A stretch of DNA of 45,857 nucleotides. Source: Vitreoscilla sp. Its GTDB lineage: Bacteria > Pseudomonadota > Gammaproteobacteria > Burkholderiales > Burkholderiaceae_C. Positions 1-7,054 of the stretch are shown here, piece by piece. Position 1 is the first letter of the stretch; every line of letters begins with the position of its first letter. The position numbers were made by a program, and so were the translations under genes. A model generated the notes under the pieces. That model made no database searches and had not been told where the DNA came from. It saw only the letters and a program-made list of their open reading frames with translations. The DNA lies in the NCBI GenBank assembly GCA_018780145.1, contig JADMKA010000050.1, forward strand, positions 1 to 45,857, given 5' to 3'.

Positions 1-142
1 GGCCAGCGCCGGGCCGCCCCCAAGCGGCCGCGTGACCCGCTCGGCGGGTGGGACCGGTACCCCGGCACCGGGTGCACTGCTCCACGCGGCCAGCGCCGGG
101 CCGCCCCCAAGCGGCCGCGTGACCCGCTCGGCGGGTGGGACC
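1..142. repeat. Two direct copies of a GC-rich 55-bp repeat (period 87 bp)
   Basis: Positions 1-55 and 88-142 are identical by eye. Each runs from GGCCAGCGCC to GGCGGGTGGGACC. Each copy contains the palindromic core AAGCGGCCGC and a short imperfect hairpin, ACCCGCTCGGCGGGT. The 32 bp between the copies contains a CCGG-rich palindrome (GGTACCCCGGCACC). The first copy may extend left of the window. The stretch 1-170 holds no gene I can support. It lies just 3' of the leftward sulfotransferase gene ending at 171. Confidence 0.85.
22..119 (+). repeat. Left copy of 98-bp dispersed repeat (inverted relative to 45724-45821)
   Basis: Aligned by eye to the reverse complement of 45724-45821. The two run without gaps over 98 bp with about a dozen mismatches, beginning and ending in AAGCGGCCGCG. 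It overlaps the direct repeats at the left edge. Relative to the nearest upstream gene (the leftward gene ending at 171) it lies on the 3' side, in the same relative orientation as the right copy has to gshA. That fits an intergenic REP-like family better than island-end repeats. Confidence 0.75.
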
Positions 143-170
143 AGGTACTCCTGGGCCCGGGTGCCCCACA

Positions 171-860
171 TCACCCGAATGTGTAGCCGAAACGCTCGAT
201 GATGGGGGCGTAGGCGCGGGCCACGAGGTCGCGGCTGGCGTCGTCGTAGTACTCGGTGTAGTGGCGCCTGGCCGCCCCATCGGCGCGCTCGACAGTCACA
301 TTCTCCCGAACGATGGCGATCGGCCGGTCGACGCCGAGCTTGCCCAGCACCTCGTCGAAGCCCTGCTGCAGGGCCTCGAAGCGGATCACGTGGTCAGCCG
401 GGTCCAGGTAGGCCAGCGGGCCGGTGACGGTGCGGCCCTTGTCCTTGTGGCGCTGCAGCAGGCCACCCACCCACTCGGAGAAGGGCTGCTCCTGCGCGGC
501 CTCCATGCTGGCCTTGATCTTCTGGTTGTCCTGGGCCCAGCGGTACTTGTCCGGCTGGTCGACGAAGCGGCCCTGGCGCTTTAGGTAGCGGCTGACCAGC
601 AGGTCGTAGGGGTTGCGGACACTGCTGAACTTGAACAGGCCGTCGAGTTGCTCGCGCCCCATCAGCCCTGCATCCTGCAACTGCTGCCAGGTGGCGTGAT
701 GCTTCTTGACGATCTCGCCATCCGGCAGGTGCGCCGTCTGGCCCTTGGCCGGGATCGGCTGACCCTCCAACTCGAGCTGCAGCGTCTTGGCAATCGCCTT
801 GCTGGCGGTCTGTGGATTGGCGAAGAAGATGTACCGGTATCGCTGTGAGTAAATTGCCAC
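171..860 (-). CDS. Sulfotransferase-like protein, Sulfotransfer_2 type, atypical P-loop
   Basis: Predicted 229-residue cytoplasmic PAPS-dependent sulfotransferase-like protein. The 5'-phosphosulfate loop region is FFANPQTASKAI (residues 12-23). It has Gln where most family members have the catalytic-loop Lys (PKTG/PKSAG). The 3'-phosphate motif SSVRNPYDLLVSRYL (about 80-93, Arg82) is well formed. I chose the GTG at 860 because it aligns with the start of its close paralogue at 2146-2847 (MAIYS against MAVYS) and follows a GGGGGTGG stretch; a TTG at 872 would add four residues. It is divergent from the gene at 957 with 96 bp between starts. The acceptor is unknown, presumably the polysaccharide made by this locus. 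The Gln may lower activity or simply mark this subfamily. Confidence 0.8.
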   Translation of the reverse strand: MAIYSQRYRYIFFANPQTASKAIAKTLQLELEGQPIPAKGQTAHLPDGEIVKKHHATWQQLQDAGLMGREQLDGLFKFSSVRNPYDLLVSRYLKRQGRFVDQPDKYRWAQDNQKIKASMEAAQEQPFSEWVGGLLQRHKDKGRTVTGPLAYLDPADHVIRFEALQQGFDEVLGKLGVDRPIAIVRENVTVERADGAARRHYTEYYDDASRDLVARAYAPIIERFGYTFG

Positions 861-956
861 GCCCACCCCCAAAGTTCAACGCCTGCGGACACATCGCTGC
901 AAGAGGTGCCCCCCTATACTCGACCGGATTGCACAAGCAGGATCACGGGCCCACCC

Positions 957-2075
957 ATGCTGACATCCGACAAGCTGATTCTCGTTGAACTCCACAAGGC
1001 GGGTTCTGCCCGTGTCAAGAAACTCCTGGCCGATCTGGTCGGCGGCGACACCACCGGCAAGCACGCCGCCTTCTCCGACGAGTTGGCCGCCACCGGCAAG
1101 CCCGTGGTGGGCTATGTCTGCAACCCGCTGACCTGGTACCTCGCGCTGTGGCGCCAGGGCTGCGCGGGCAAGGGCGACGTCCGCAAGCGCCTGGCCGACG
1201 ACAGCAAGTGGACGCAGATGCAGGCCCGGCGGGCCAATGTATCGGGCAAGGAAGGTGCCAACCCCGACGCGAAACGCATCCCGGATGGCTTCAGCGCCGA
1301 GCGCGCCCGCTCGTTCTGGTACGCCGATGCCGAGAACCCCGAGGCCTTCCGCGAGTGGCTTCAGGCGGTGGCGGGCGTGCCCGGCCTGCGCAAGCTGGTA
1401 GGCCACGGCTATGGCGGCTCGCCGGCGGCCCGCATGGCTGGACTGATGACCTACGAGTTCATGGTCACCTTCGTGCGCAACGCCGAGAACATGGAGAAGT
1501 CGGTCAACACGATGGAGGCCCTCGAGGCCCTGCAGGCCTTGCAGTCCATCACCACGCACTTCGTTCGCTCGGAGTCTGTCAGTGAGGACCTGAAGAAGGT
1601 ACTGGGCGCCCTGGGTGTGCCCCTGTCGGCCGAGCAATCCGCCGCGGTGGACGCTCTCAAGGAGCGCAGCGGCGCCGATGCGGCCGAGATCGCCCGCTTC
1701 TACGACGCGCCCAGCCTGCGCCTGGTGGCCAAGCGCGAAGCGCTGATCAACAAGCTCTTCGGCTACACCGCTCCGGCCGCCGAGGCGGGCGCCAAGAAGA
1801 GTGAAGGCAAGAAGAAGGCGGGCGGCGAGGACGGCGACAAGCCCAAGCTGAGCAAGGCCGAACGCGAGCAAAAACGCCAGGCACGTGCCGAGAAGCAGGC
1901 CGCCAAGGGCGAGGCCGGCGGTGCCCCGAAGGCCGGCGGCAAGAACAAGGCGGCCACCGCCACAGGGCCGGCCACGGCTCAGGCCAAGGCACCCAGGCCG
2001 GCCAGTGCCCCCAAGGCCGCAGCCGGCAAGGCCAAGGCCCCGAAGGCCAAACCCTCCCCCGACGACGCCGAGTAA
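957..2075 (+). CDS. Degenerate sulfotransferase-like protein with histone H1-like Lys/Ala/Pro tail
   Basis: Predicted 372 residues. The N-terminal part resembles small sulfotransferases: LILVELHKAGSARVKKLL (7-24) matches the 5'-PSB loop, and GYVCNPLTWYLALWRQG (52-68) matches the usual VRNPxxWYxSLW motif. In the latter, Cys55 replaces the Arg that binds the 3'-phosphate, so activity is doubtful. The fold appears to end with KLFGY near residue 270. It is followed by about 100 residues of low-complexity Lys/Ala/Gly/Pro sequence (repeated KAK, KAPKA), like AlgP or histone H1 tails. I prefer the ATG at 957 over the GTG at 906, because the extra 17 residues are not conserved-looking and the core begins right after 957. 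It is convergent with the next gene (70 bp gap). Alternative: a PAPS-binding-fold protein with a non-catalytic, polyanion-binding role. Confidence 0.7.
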   Translation: MLTSDKLILVELHKAGSARVKKLLADLVGGDTTGKHAAFSDELAATGKPVVGYVCNPLTWYLALWRQGCAGKGDVRKRLADDSKWTQMQARRANVSGKEGANPDAKRIPDGFSAERARSFWYADAENPEAFREWLQAVAGVPGLRKLVGHGYGGSPAARMAGLMTYEFMVTFVRNAENMEKSVNTMEALEALQALQSITTHFVRSESVSEDLKKVLGALGVPLSAEQSAAVDALKERSGADAAEIARFYDAPSLRLVAKREALINKLFGYTAPAAEAGAKKSEGKKKAGGEDGDKPKLSKAEREQKRQARAEKQAAKGEAGGAPKAGGKNKAATATGPATAQAKAPRPASAPKAAAGKAKAPKAKPSPDDAE

Positions 2076-2088
2076 CCCCGCGCCTCAC

Positions 2089-2107
2089 GGCGCCGTCGAG
2101 CGGCGCC
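2089..2107. terminator. Possible bidirectional terminator hairpin between convergent genes
   Basis: GGCGCCG (2089-2095), loop TCGAG, CGGCGCC (2101-2107) gives a perfect 7-bp GC stem. It sits in the 70-bp gap between the convergent genes ending at 2075 and 2146. There is no T-run, so this is only suggestive. Confidence 0.3.
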
Positions 2108-2145
2108 CGGCACCTGGCCGGCTGCGGCCGGGGCGTTCTGCCGCG

Positions 2146-2847
2146 TCAGCCCCCGAAGCGGTAGTTGAAGCGCGTCAGGATCGGCTCGTAGAGCTTCTCC
2201 ACCACCTTCACGCACTCGTCGTCGTAGTACTCGGTGTAGTTCTTCTTCTTTTTCTTCAGCGTGCCCGCGTCCGGGGCTGCAGCGCCGCCCTCGGCGCGCG
2301 CCTTGGTGATGTTGTATTCGGTGACCGACATCGGCTCGGTGATGCCGATGTGGCGCAGGAACTCGTCGAAACCGGCCTGCAGCGACTCGAACCGGATCAC
2401 CAGGTCAGCGTGGTTCAGAAACTCGAGAGGGCCGGTCGCGATCTTGTTGATTTCCTCGAATCGCTTGCTGAGCCAGGCCAGCCACTGCGGGAAGCTGTTG
2501 TCAGGTGATGCGCTTTGCACGCCCTCCAGCCAGGGGTAGCGGCTCGGGTCGTCGCCCTGGCGGGCGCAGTACTTGATGTACTTGCTCACCAGCTGGTCGT
2601 AGGGGTTGCGCACGCAGGTGACCTTGAACAGCTTCTCCAGCTGGGCTTCGGTCAACAGCCCGGCAGCCAGGATCTGGCTGTAGGTCGTGTGGTGCAGGCG
2701 CGCGACCGTTTTGCCGTTGCGCGTGATCTCGCGGTCGGGCAGGGACACCCCGCCGAGCTTGTTGCGCAAGGTCAGCGAGATCGCCTTGCTCGCGGTCTGC
2801 GGGTTGGCGAAGAAGATGTACTGATGCTGTTCCGAATAGACGGCCAC
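2146..2847 (-). CDS. Sulfotransferase-like protein, paralogue of the 171-860 gene
   Basis: 233 residues, starting at a GTG preceded by GGAG with 8 nt spacing. The N-terminus is nearly the same as its paralogue at 171-860: both carry IFFANPQTASKAI (11-23 here), again with Gln at the usual Lys position. The 3'-phosphate motif is VTCVRNPYDQLVSKYIKY (Arg80). The C-terminal parts also match: both have xxxNYTEYYDD followed by a V-x-x-xY-x-PIxxRFxYxFG end, showing a gene duplication. This copy has a Lys-run insert (LKKKKKN) just before NYTEYYDD. It is followed 54 bp downstream by another leftward sulfotransferase. Predicted cytoplasmic; acceptor unknown. Confidence 0.8.
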   Translation of the reverse strand: MAVYSEQHQYIFFANPQTASKAISLTLRNKLGGVSLPDREITRNGKTVARLHHTTYSQILAAGLLTEAQLEKLFKVTCVRNPYDQLVSKYIKYCARQGDDPSRYPWLEGVQSASPDNSFPQWLAWLSKRFEEINKIATGPLEFLNHADLVIRFESLQAGFDEFLRHIGITEPMSVTEYNITKARAEGGAAAPDAGTLKKKKKNYTEYYDDECVKVVEKLYEPILTRFNYRFGG

Positions 2848-2901
2848 GGTGTGCTCCGGCTTGGGGTGATGGTGGTGTTCGAGTCGCGGTGACGGTGAGG
2901 T

Positions 2902-3777
2902 TCAGCCGAGCACGCCCGGGCGGCTCCACTGGTCCATCCAAGGTCCGCAAGCCGCCTGGATCTTGCCAATCTCCTCGGCGCTCAGCACCTTGTGGGCGTC
3001 GGAAGCCCGCTTCTGGATCGCATGGGCCTTCTCGGACACGCCCTCCTCCTTGGAGCCCTTGGCCTCCGAGGCCACCATCGACGGCACGAACTCCATGCCG
3101 GCAAACTCGCAGATCTGGCGGATCGACCCCTCGGGAGAATCGATCAGCCAGTCGTAGGGCGCCATGAACATGTCCTTGCCATGCGCCGGCACCGCCTCGT
3201 TCACCAGCTTGGTGAAACGCTCGAAGACACCGATCATCTCGTCGACACCCTTGTCGAGCCAGTCGGTCTTCTCGGGCGGCAGCCCTTCTTCCTTGGCCTT
3301 GGTCAGGCGCTTGCGGTAGGAGGCCACCACGTCGGCCGGGTCACGGCTGCAGACCAGGATCTTGGTCTTGGGGAAGATCTCGAAGATCAGCTCCAGCTTG
3401 CGCAAGTGCCCTGGGGTCTTCTCCAGCGGATGGCGGCCGGGGTAGACATGGGTGCCGGCGTACCAGAAGAAGGCGCGGATCGAGTCGGCCTCGGACAACT
3501 CGCCATGCTCCTTCTCGTGGGCCGCCACCATCTCGCGCAGCCCGATCAGGTTGGGCCGGCCCTTCAGGTAGGCCCGGGTGGGGAAGTGGATCGGGTCCAC
3601 ATAGGGCTGGCGCGGGCGCAGGAAGATGAAGGTCTCTCGGCAGTTGGCGATGTCGAACATCGTCGGGTGCTGCGCGAAGGCCACCTGCAGCATCGAGGTG
3701 CCCGAGCGCGCCAAACCGACAATGAACAAGGGGCGGCTTTGCTCGCACCACTTTCGAATGATCTCGAAATCCAGCAT
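2902..3777 (-). CDS. Sulfotransferase, Sulfotransfer_3-like
   Basis: 291 residues from the ATG at 3777 (MLDFEIIRK); a longer frame upstream overlaps the preceding gene and is not protein-like. The 5'-PSB loop is FIVGLARSGTSMLQVAF (18-34, canonical RSGTS) and the 3'-PB motif is ILVCSRDPADVVASYRKRL. Both key signatures of PAPS-dependent sulfotransferases are intact, so catalytic activity is likely. It starts 34 bp after the end of the leftward gene 3812-4507 and is followed at 54 bp by 2146-2847. The three probably form one transcript. The C-terminus ends around WMDQWSRPGVLG. The acceptor cannot be told from sequence; carbohydrate is inferred from the locus. Confidence 0.85.
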   Translation of the reverse strand: MLDFEIIRKWCEQSRPLFIVGLARSGTSMLQVAFAQHPTMFDIANCRETFIFLRPRQPYVDPIHFPTRAYLKGRPNLIGLREMVAAHEKEHGELSEADSIRAFFWYAGTHVYPGRHPLEKTPGHLRKLELIFEIFPKTKILVCSRDPADVVASYRKRLTKAKEEGLPPEKTDWLDKGVDEMIGVFERFTKLVNEAVPAHGKDMFMAPYDWLIDSPEGSIRQICEFAGMEFVPSMVASEAKGSKEEGVSEKAHAIQKRASDAHKVLSAEEIGKIQAACGPWMDQWSRPGVLG

Positions 3778-3811
3778 CGGTGGGTCCTGCTTTGTTGGCT
3801 GGTGGTCGGGT

Positions 3812-4507
3812 TCAGCGCGTGAAGCGCGGGTAGCCGAAGTTCGTGAAGTCGTCCTTGTAGGCCTCGTACAAGGCTTGCTCGACCTCCGGCTCGTCACGCA
3901 GCAACTGGGTGAGGGCTTCGTCGTCGGCGTCGCTCTTGTTGCGCTTGGGTGCCTCCAGCGCCGCTTGCGTGGGGCGTTCCGGCAGGCCGGGAATCTGGGT
4001 CTGGATGCGGGCCAGGTCGGCATCCAGCGATTCGAGCCGCCCGACCTGGTTGACCAGCAGCCTGCCGGTGTCGTCGCACAGCCATTGGGTCTGCGACCAC
4101 AGCAGGCGGTGGAACTGCTTGCGCTTGAGCTTGGGCGACAAGGCGAAGGTGCGGAAATCCGGCATGTTCTCGATGAACTTCAGCCGGTCCATCTCCTTGT
4201 TGCCGCGCCAGCGCTTCATGAAGTGGAAGGTACTCTGCGCCCTGGCATACGGATTGCGCACGATGCCAAAGGAGAAATAGGCCTTCCAGAGCTCGTCGCC
4301 GACGATGGCGCGGATCTCGCTTGCAGTGGCGTGCTTGGTGAGGCCGAAGCGCTTCTTGAACTCGTTCTGCAAGGCTTCCCCCAGCGGCGTGCCACCGACC
4401 TCGAGGTCACGGTAGCTGCTGTACTCGCTGAACATCTGCGTGACCGAGGTGCCGGCGGACTTGGGAACGTGAACGAAGATGAATTTGTGGGTATGGTTGA
4501 CGATCAC
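3812..4507 (-). CDS. Sulfotransferase family 2 domain protein (carbohydrate type)
   Basis: 231 residues, first in a leftward trio. The GTG at 4507 is chosen as the start: a TTGGAG Shine-Dalgarno lies 9-10 nt upstream, and from there the protein (MIVNHTHKFIFVHVPKSAGTS) aligns with the divergent neighbour's MIISLNKRYVFVHIHKCAGTS. The alternative TTG at 4522 lies inside that SD. The PKSAGTS loop is at residues 15-21, and the 3'-PB motif FGIVRNPYARAQSTFHFM is intact. This signature (HVPKSAGTS ... VRNPxxR) is typical of Golgi-like carbohydrate sulfotransferase homologues (Sulfotransfer_2). The 74-bp divergent gap to 4582 has an AT-rich TATTAT on this strand that could be a -10 box. Confidence 0.85.
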   Translation of the reverse strand: MIVNHTHKFIFVHVPKSAGTSVTQMFSEYSSYRDLEVGGTPLGEALQNEFKKRFGLTKHATASEIRAIVGDELWKAYFSFGIVRNPYARAQSTFHFMKRWRGNKEMDRLKFIENMPDFRTFALSPKLKRKQFHRLLWSQTQWLCDDTGRLLVNQVGRLESLDADLARIQTQIPGLPERPTQAALEAPKRNKSDADDEALTQLLRDEPEVEQALYEAYKDDFTNFGYPRFTR

Positions 4508-4581
4508 GAATCTCGGCTCCAATGTTCAGTCACAGATAATAGCGAGAGCACAGCGATGCGAAGCGTGCGAAAGAAACATCG
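4508..4581. promoter_or_regulatory. Divergent intergenic region with candidate -10 (TATTAT/GATAAT)
   Basis: The 74-bp spacer separates the divergent sulfotransferase genes. It contains CAGATAATAGCG at about 4533-4544. This reads as GATAAT rightward and TATTAT leftward, each one mismatch from a sigma70 -10. I see no convincing -35 on either strand, so one or two weak or activator-dependent promoters are possible. Confidence 0.3.
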
Positions 4582-5292
4582 ATGATCATTTCCTTGAACA
4601 AGCGCTACGTGTTCGTGCATATTCACAAGTGCGCAGGCACCAGCATCGAGGTGGCTCTGGCCAAATCGCTGCGGCACAACGACATCGTGCTCGGGTCGAC
4701 CAAGAGCGGCGAGAAGTACCAGGAGTTCTTCAAGCGCGCCATCGGCCTGAACAAGCACAGCACGGCGCTGGAAGCGCGAGGGTTCCTGGGGGAGCAGATG
4801 TATGCACGCTTCTTCAAGTTCGCTTTCGTTCGCCATCCCATCGATCGCCTGCACTCCTTGTACGCCTATGCCCTGAAGCTGGCGCACAACACCGAGCTGA
4901 CCGATGACGAGCGTCGCAATTTCGAGGCCAGCGGCCAGTGGCCGGACCGCCCGCCGTTCCGCTACAAGGCGGTGGCGGCGGCGCTGGAGTCGAGTTCCTT
5001 CAGCGACTTCGCCCTGCACCCGCTGACCTGGGCCGATGCCGGCGCCCAACCCCAGTGGCAGAGCGTGTGCAACGCGGCGGGCCACCTGATCGTCGACCAT
5101 GTCGGCAAGGTCGAGACCATCGAGCAGGACTTTGCACAGATCTGCGAGAAGCTCGAAGTCAGCGTGCCGCTGGAGGTGCGCAACACCAGCACCGAAAAGA
5201 AGTCGTCCCCTGAGTTGTCGGCGCTGGCCCTGACCACCGTGCGGGAGCGCTTCGCGCGCGACTTCGAGCTGTTCGGCTACAGCGCCGGCTGA
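4582..5292 (+). CDS. Sulfotransferase family 2 domain protein
   Basis: 236 residues from the ATG at 4582, with GAAAGAAA upstream as a weak SD. YVFVHIHKCAGTSIEVAL (9-26) is the 5'-PSB loop with His-Lys-Cys in place of Pro-Lys-Ser, but the Lys is kept. FAFVRHPIDRLHSLYAYAL is the 3'-PB motif with Arg intact. It is similar along its whole length to the divergently transcribed neighbour (both have NKHSTA/TKHATA-type and VGKVETI/VGRLESL segments), so they are diverged duplicates facing away from each other. It ends 33 bp from a convergent gene. It probably sulfates a sugar hydroxyl of the local polysaccharide (inference). Confidence 0.85.
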   Translation: MIISLNKRYVFVHIHKCAGTSIEVALAKSLRHNDIVLGSTKSGEKYQEFFKRAIGLNKHSTALEARGFLGEQMYARFFKFAFVRHPIDRLHSLYAYALKLAHNTELTDDERRNFEASGQWPDRPPFRYKAVAAALESSSFSDFALHPLTWADAGAQPQWQSVCNAAGHLIVDHVGKVETIEQDFAQICEKLEVSVPLEVRNTSTEKKSSPELSALALTTVRERFARDFELFGYSAG

Positions 5293-5321
5293 GGCGAGGC
5301 TCCCCGGCACCGGAGCCTGCC
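5293..5321. terminator. Likely bidirectional terminator hairpin
   Basis: AGGCTCC (5297-5303) and GGAGCCT (5312-5318) pair perfectly, with GGC/GCC extending the stem. The hairpin fills the 33-bp gap between convergent sulfotransferase genes. The T-tract is poor on both sides. Confidence 0.4.
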
Positions 5322-5325
5322 GCCT

Positions 5326-6060
5326 TCACCAGTCGGAGGTGATCTCGTAGCCCAGGCGCTGCAGTGCATCCGGGAAACGCTGCTTGAACTCGGCCTTGAG
5401 TTCGGGGGTGAAGGTGCGCACCCACTGGCGCCCCTCTCCCGAGCGGATGTGGTCGGCCGGGTCCGAGCCGGCAGCACCACCGAACAGCGACAACTCGCGC
5501 ACGTACTTGAGCGCCATCTCCAGTCGCTCGCCCTCGAAGCCCAGGAAGGCCATGATGGGCGTGAAATGCTTGAGCTCGCGGTCGACGATCAGGTCCTCGT
5601 AGCGGGCCTCGTGCACCAGGTCATTGCCATAGTCCCAGGCCAGCATCTCGCGGATGGTCTTGCCCGCGGTGTGGTCCATCTCGAAGACCAGCTTGTCGTG
5701 GTCGGTCGGCAAGGCACTGATCGCGTCGCGATAGGATTTGCCGCCGAACTCCTTCTTCGGGTTGTTGGCCCAGCGCTCCACCGTCTTCACGTGGTAGAAA
5801 CAGCCCGAGATCACCACGTCGCGCGGATCGCGGATGACATGCAATGCGCGCACGCCACGCTTGGGGAAGCGCGCCTTCAGGGCCTTGAGATCGACCTTGC
5901 TGTGATCCTGCAGGAAGACATCGGTGCCGGCGGGCAGCTCGGCTTGCGACTTGGTGTGGATCTGCAGCTTCTCGTGACGCCGGATGGCGCGGAAGATGTT
6001 GGCCATCCAGACCGAGCCGGTCTTGTGATGGGTGCAGATGACGATCAACGGTGGTTTCAT
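5326..6060 (-). CDS. Sulfotransferase, Sulfotransfer_1-like
   Basis: 244 residues from the ATG at 6060 (MKPPLIVICTHHKTGS); nine further in-frame residues upstream look spurious. LIVICTHHKTGSVWMANIF (5-23) is the 5'-PSB loop and LHVIRDPRDVVISGCFYH the 3'-PB motif. Both resemble classical cytosolic/carbohydrate sulfotransferases (HKTGT-W and RDPRDVxIS). The C-terminus has GRQWVRTFTPELKAEFKQRF, like the conserved C-terminal GxxGxW...F segment of Sulfotransfer_1, with an ending in YE. It is the last gene of a leftward set beginning near 10.2 kb, 89 bp after the preceding gene. Confidence 0.85.
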   Translation of the reverse strand: MKPPLIVICTHHKTGSVWMANIFRAIRRHEKLQIHTKSQAELPAGTDVFLQDHSKVDLKALKARFPKRGVRALHVIRDPRDVVISGCFYHVKTVERWANNPKKEFGGKSYRDAISALPTDHDKLVFEMDHTAGKTIREMLAWDYGNDLVHEARYEDLIVDRELKHFTPIMAFLGFEGERLEMALKYVRELSLFGGAAGSDPADHIRSGEGRQWVRTFTPELKAEFKQRFPDALQRLGYEITSDW

Positions 6061-6149
6061 CAGGCATGGGCGGCGCGCACCGCGCACCGCGCAAGTCGTT
6101 TCAGTGGAGGGAACTGCCGTCGCCGCGCGGCGACGCCAGCTTCGGCGCG

Positions 6150-6959
6150 TCAGAGCGCCATGGTCTCGAGATCGCGGATCTCTTCGTAGTTCGAGATGAC
6201 GGCCGACAGCGGCTCGTCGATCACCTTCTTCAGTGCCGGCTGGCGCTCGAAGTGGTTGTCCACCCCGATGAAGGCGGCCAGCCTGTCGCAGACGGCCGGC
6301 TGGAAGTCGCCGGCATCGTCGAACACGCCTTCGTAGTCGATCGACAGCCGCTGGCTGTCTTCGAACGTGGTGTCGACGATGTCCGCTGCGCGCTTGCGCT
6401 TCTTCATCGACGACAACACCAGCGCCCGCTCGACCGCGACGGCGCGCTTCTCGGGCAGGTTGGCCGAATCGTTGGCGGGCTTGTGGTAGCGGCCGGTCTG
6501 CACGGCCACCAGGTTGGACATCACCGAGAAGAAGTGCTGCCGGCGCAGGTGCACCACCTTGAGCTTGCTGCGCTTGATCAGGCGCAACACGGGCGGGTTG
6601 GTGAACGGCAGTTGCCAGGCGTCGGTGATGAGATTGAGGTGTTCGTACTTGATGTCGAGCAGGGCGATGCCGTCCTTGTCCTTCGGGACCAGCGAGGCCA
6701 CGTAGGCCAGGAACAGCTTGCCGTGGTGCTCCGGGAAGACCATGTCCGGGTTGGCTTCAACCTGCTCGCGGAAGTACTTGAAGAAACCCTGCGGGTTGTT
6801 CGAGTTGAAGATCTCGCCACGGTCGCGGATGCGTGGGTGAGAGGCGAGCATGCGGCGAAACACCGTGGTCCCCGAGCGCACGCCGCCCATGAAGAACACG
6901 ATGCGGCCCAGGTCCTCTTCGCGGATGGGATCGTGAGCCGGACGGTCTTTCTGCTTCAT
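6150..6959 (-). CDS. Sulfotransferase family protein (Stf0/Sulfotransfer_3-like)
   Basis: 269 residues from the ATG at 6959. FFMGGVRSGTTVFRRML (22-38) is a canonical 5'-PSB loop, followed by ASHPRIRDRGEIFN, where the GE-x-F is typical of the Stf0/NodH type, which holds the acceptor or cofactor side. The 3'-PB equivalent is KVVHLRRQHFFSVMSNL, with LRR instead of VRDP as in bacterial Stf0-type enzymes. Later, IDYEGVFDD matches the conserved xxYExL segment. The middle has a Lys/Arg-rich SMKKRKRAADIV. It lies 95 bp after a large glycosyltransferase on the same strand. Predicted cytoplasmic. Confidence 0.8.
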   Translation of the reverse strand: MKQKDRPAHDPIREEDLGRIVFFMGGVRSGTTVFRRMLASHPRIRDRGEIFNSNNPQGFFKYFREQVEANPDMVFPEHHGKLFLAYVASLVPKDKDGIALLDIKYEHLNLITDAWQLPFTNPPVLRLIKRSKLKVVHLRRQHFFSVMSNLVAVQTGRYHKPANDSANLPEKRAVAVERALVLSSMKKRKRAADIVDTTFEDSQRLSIDYEGVFDDAGDFQPAVCDRLAAFIGVDNHFERQPALKKVIDEPLSAVISNYEEIRDLETMAL

Positions 6960-7054
6960 TCGGGTGCGCTCCAGGTGGCGGATTCTTCAAGTGAGCAAGT
7001 CGCGTACGCGCTTGCCCGCGCCCTGCTTGGGCGGGTATTGCAAGTTTACGCGTG

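Noticed and set aside
1-142. Direct repeats at the left edge as a CRISPR array
   Set aside because: Only two copies, 55 bp long with a 32-bp palindromic GC-rich spacer, no cas genes, and a related copy occurs inverted elsewhere.
1747-2088. Leftward frame opposite the Lys/Ala-rich tail
   Set aside because: The reverse strand of the Lys/Ala repeat yields a Leu/Arg/Pro-rich chance frame. The plus-strand tail continues in frame from the conserved domain.
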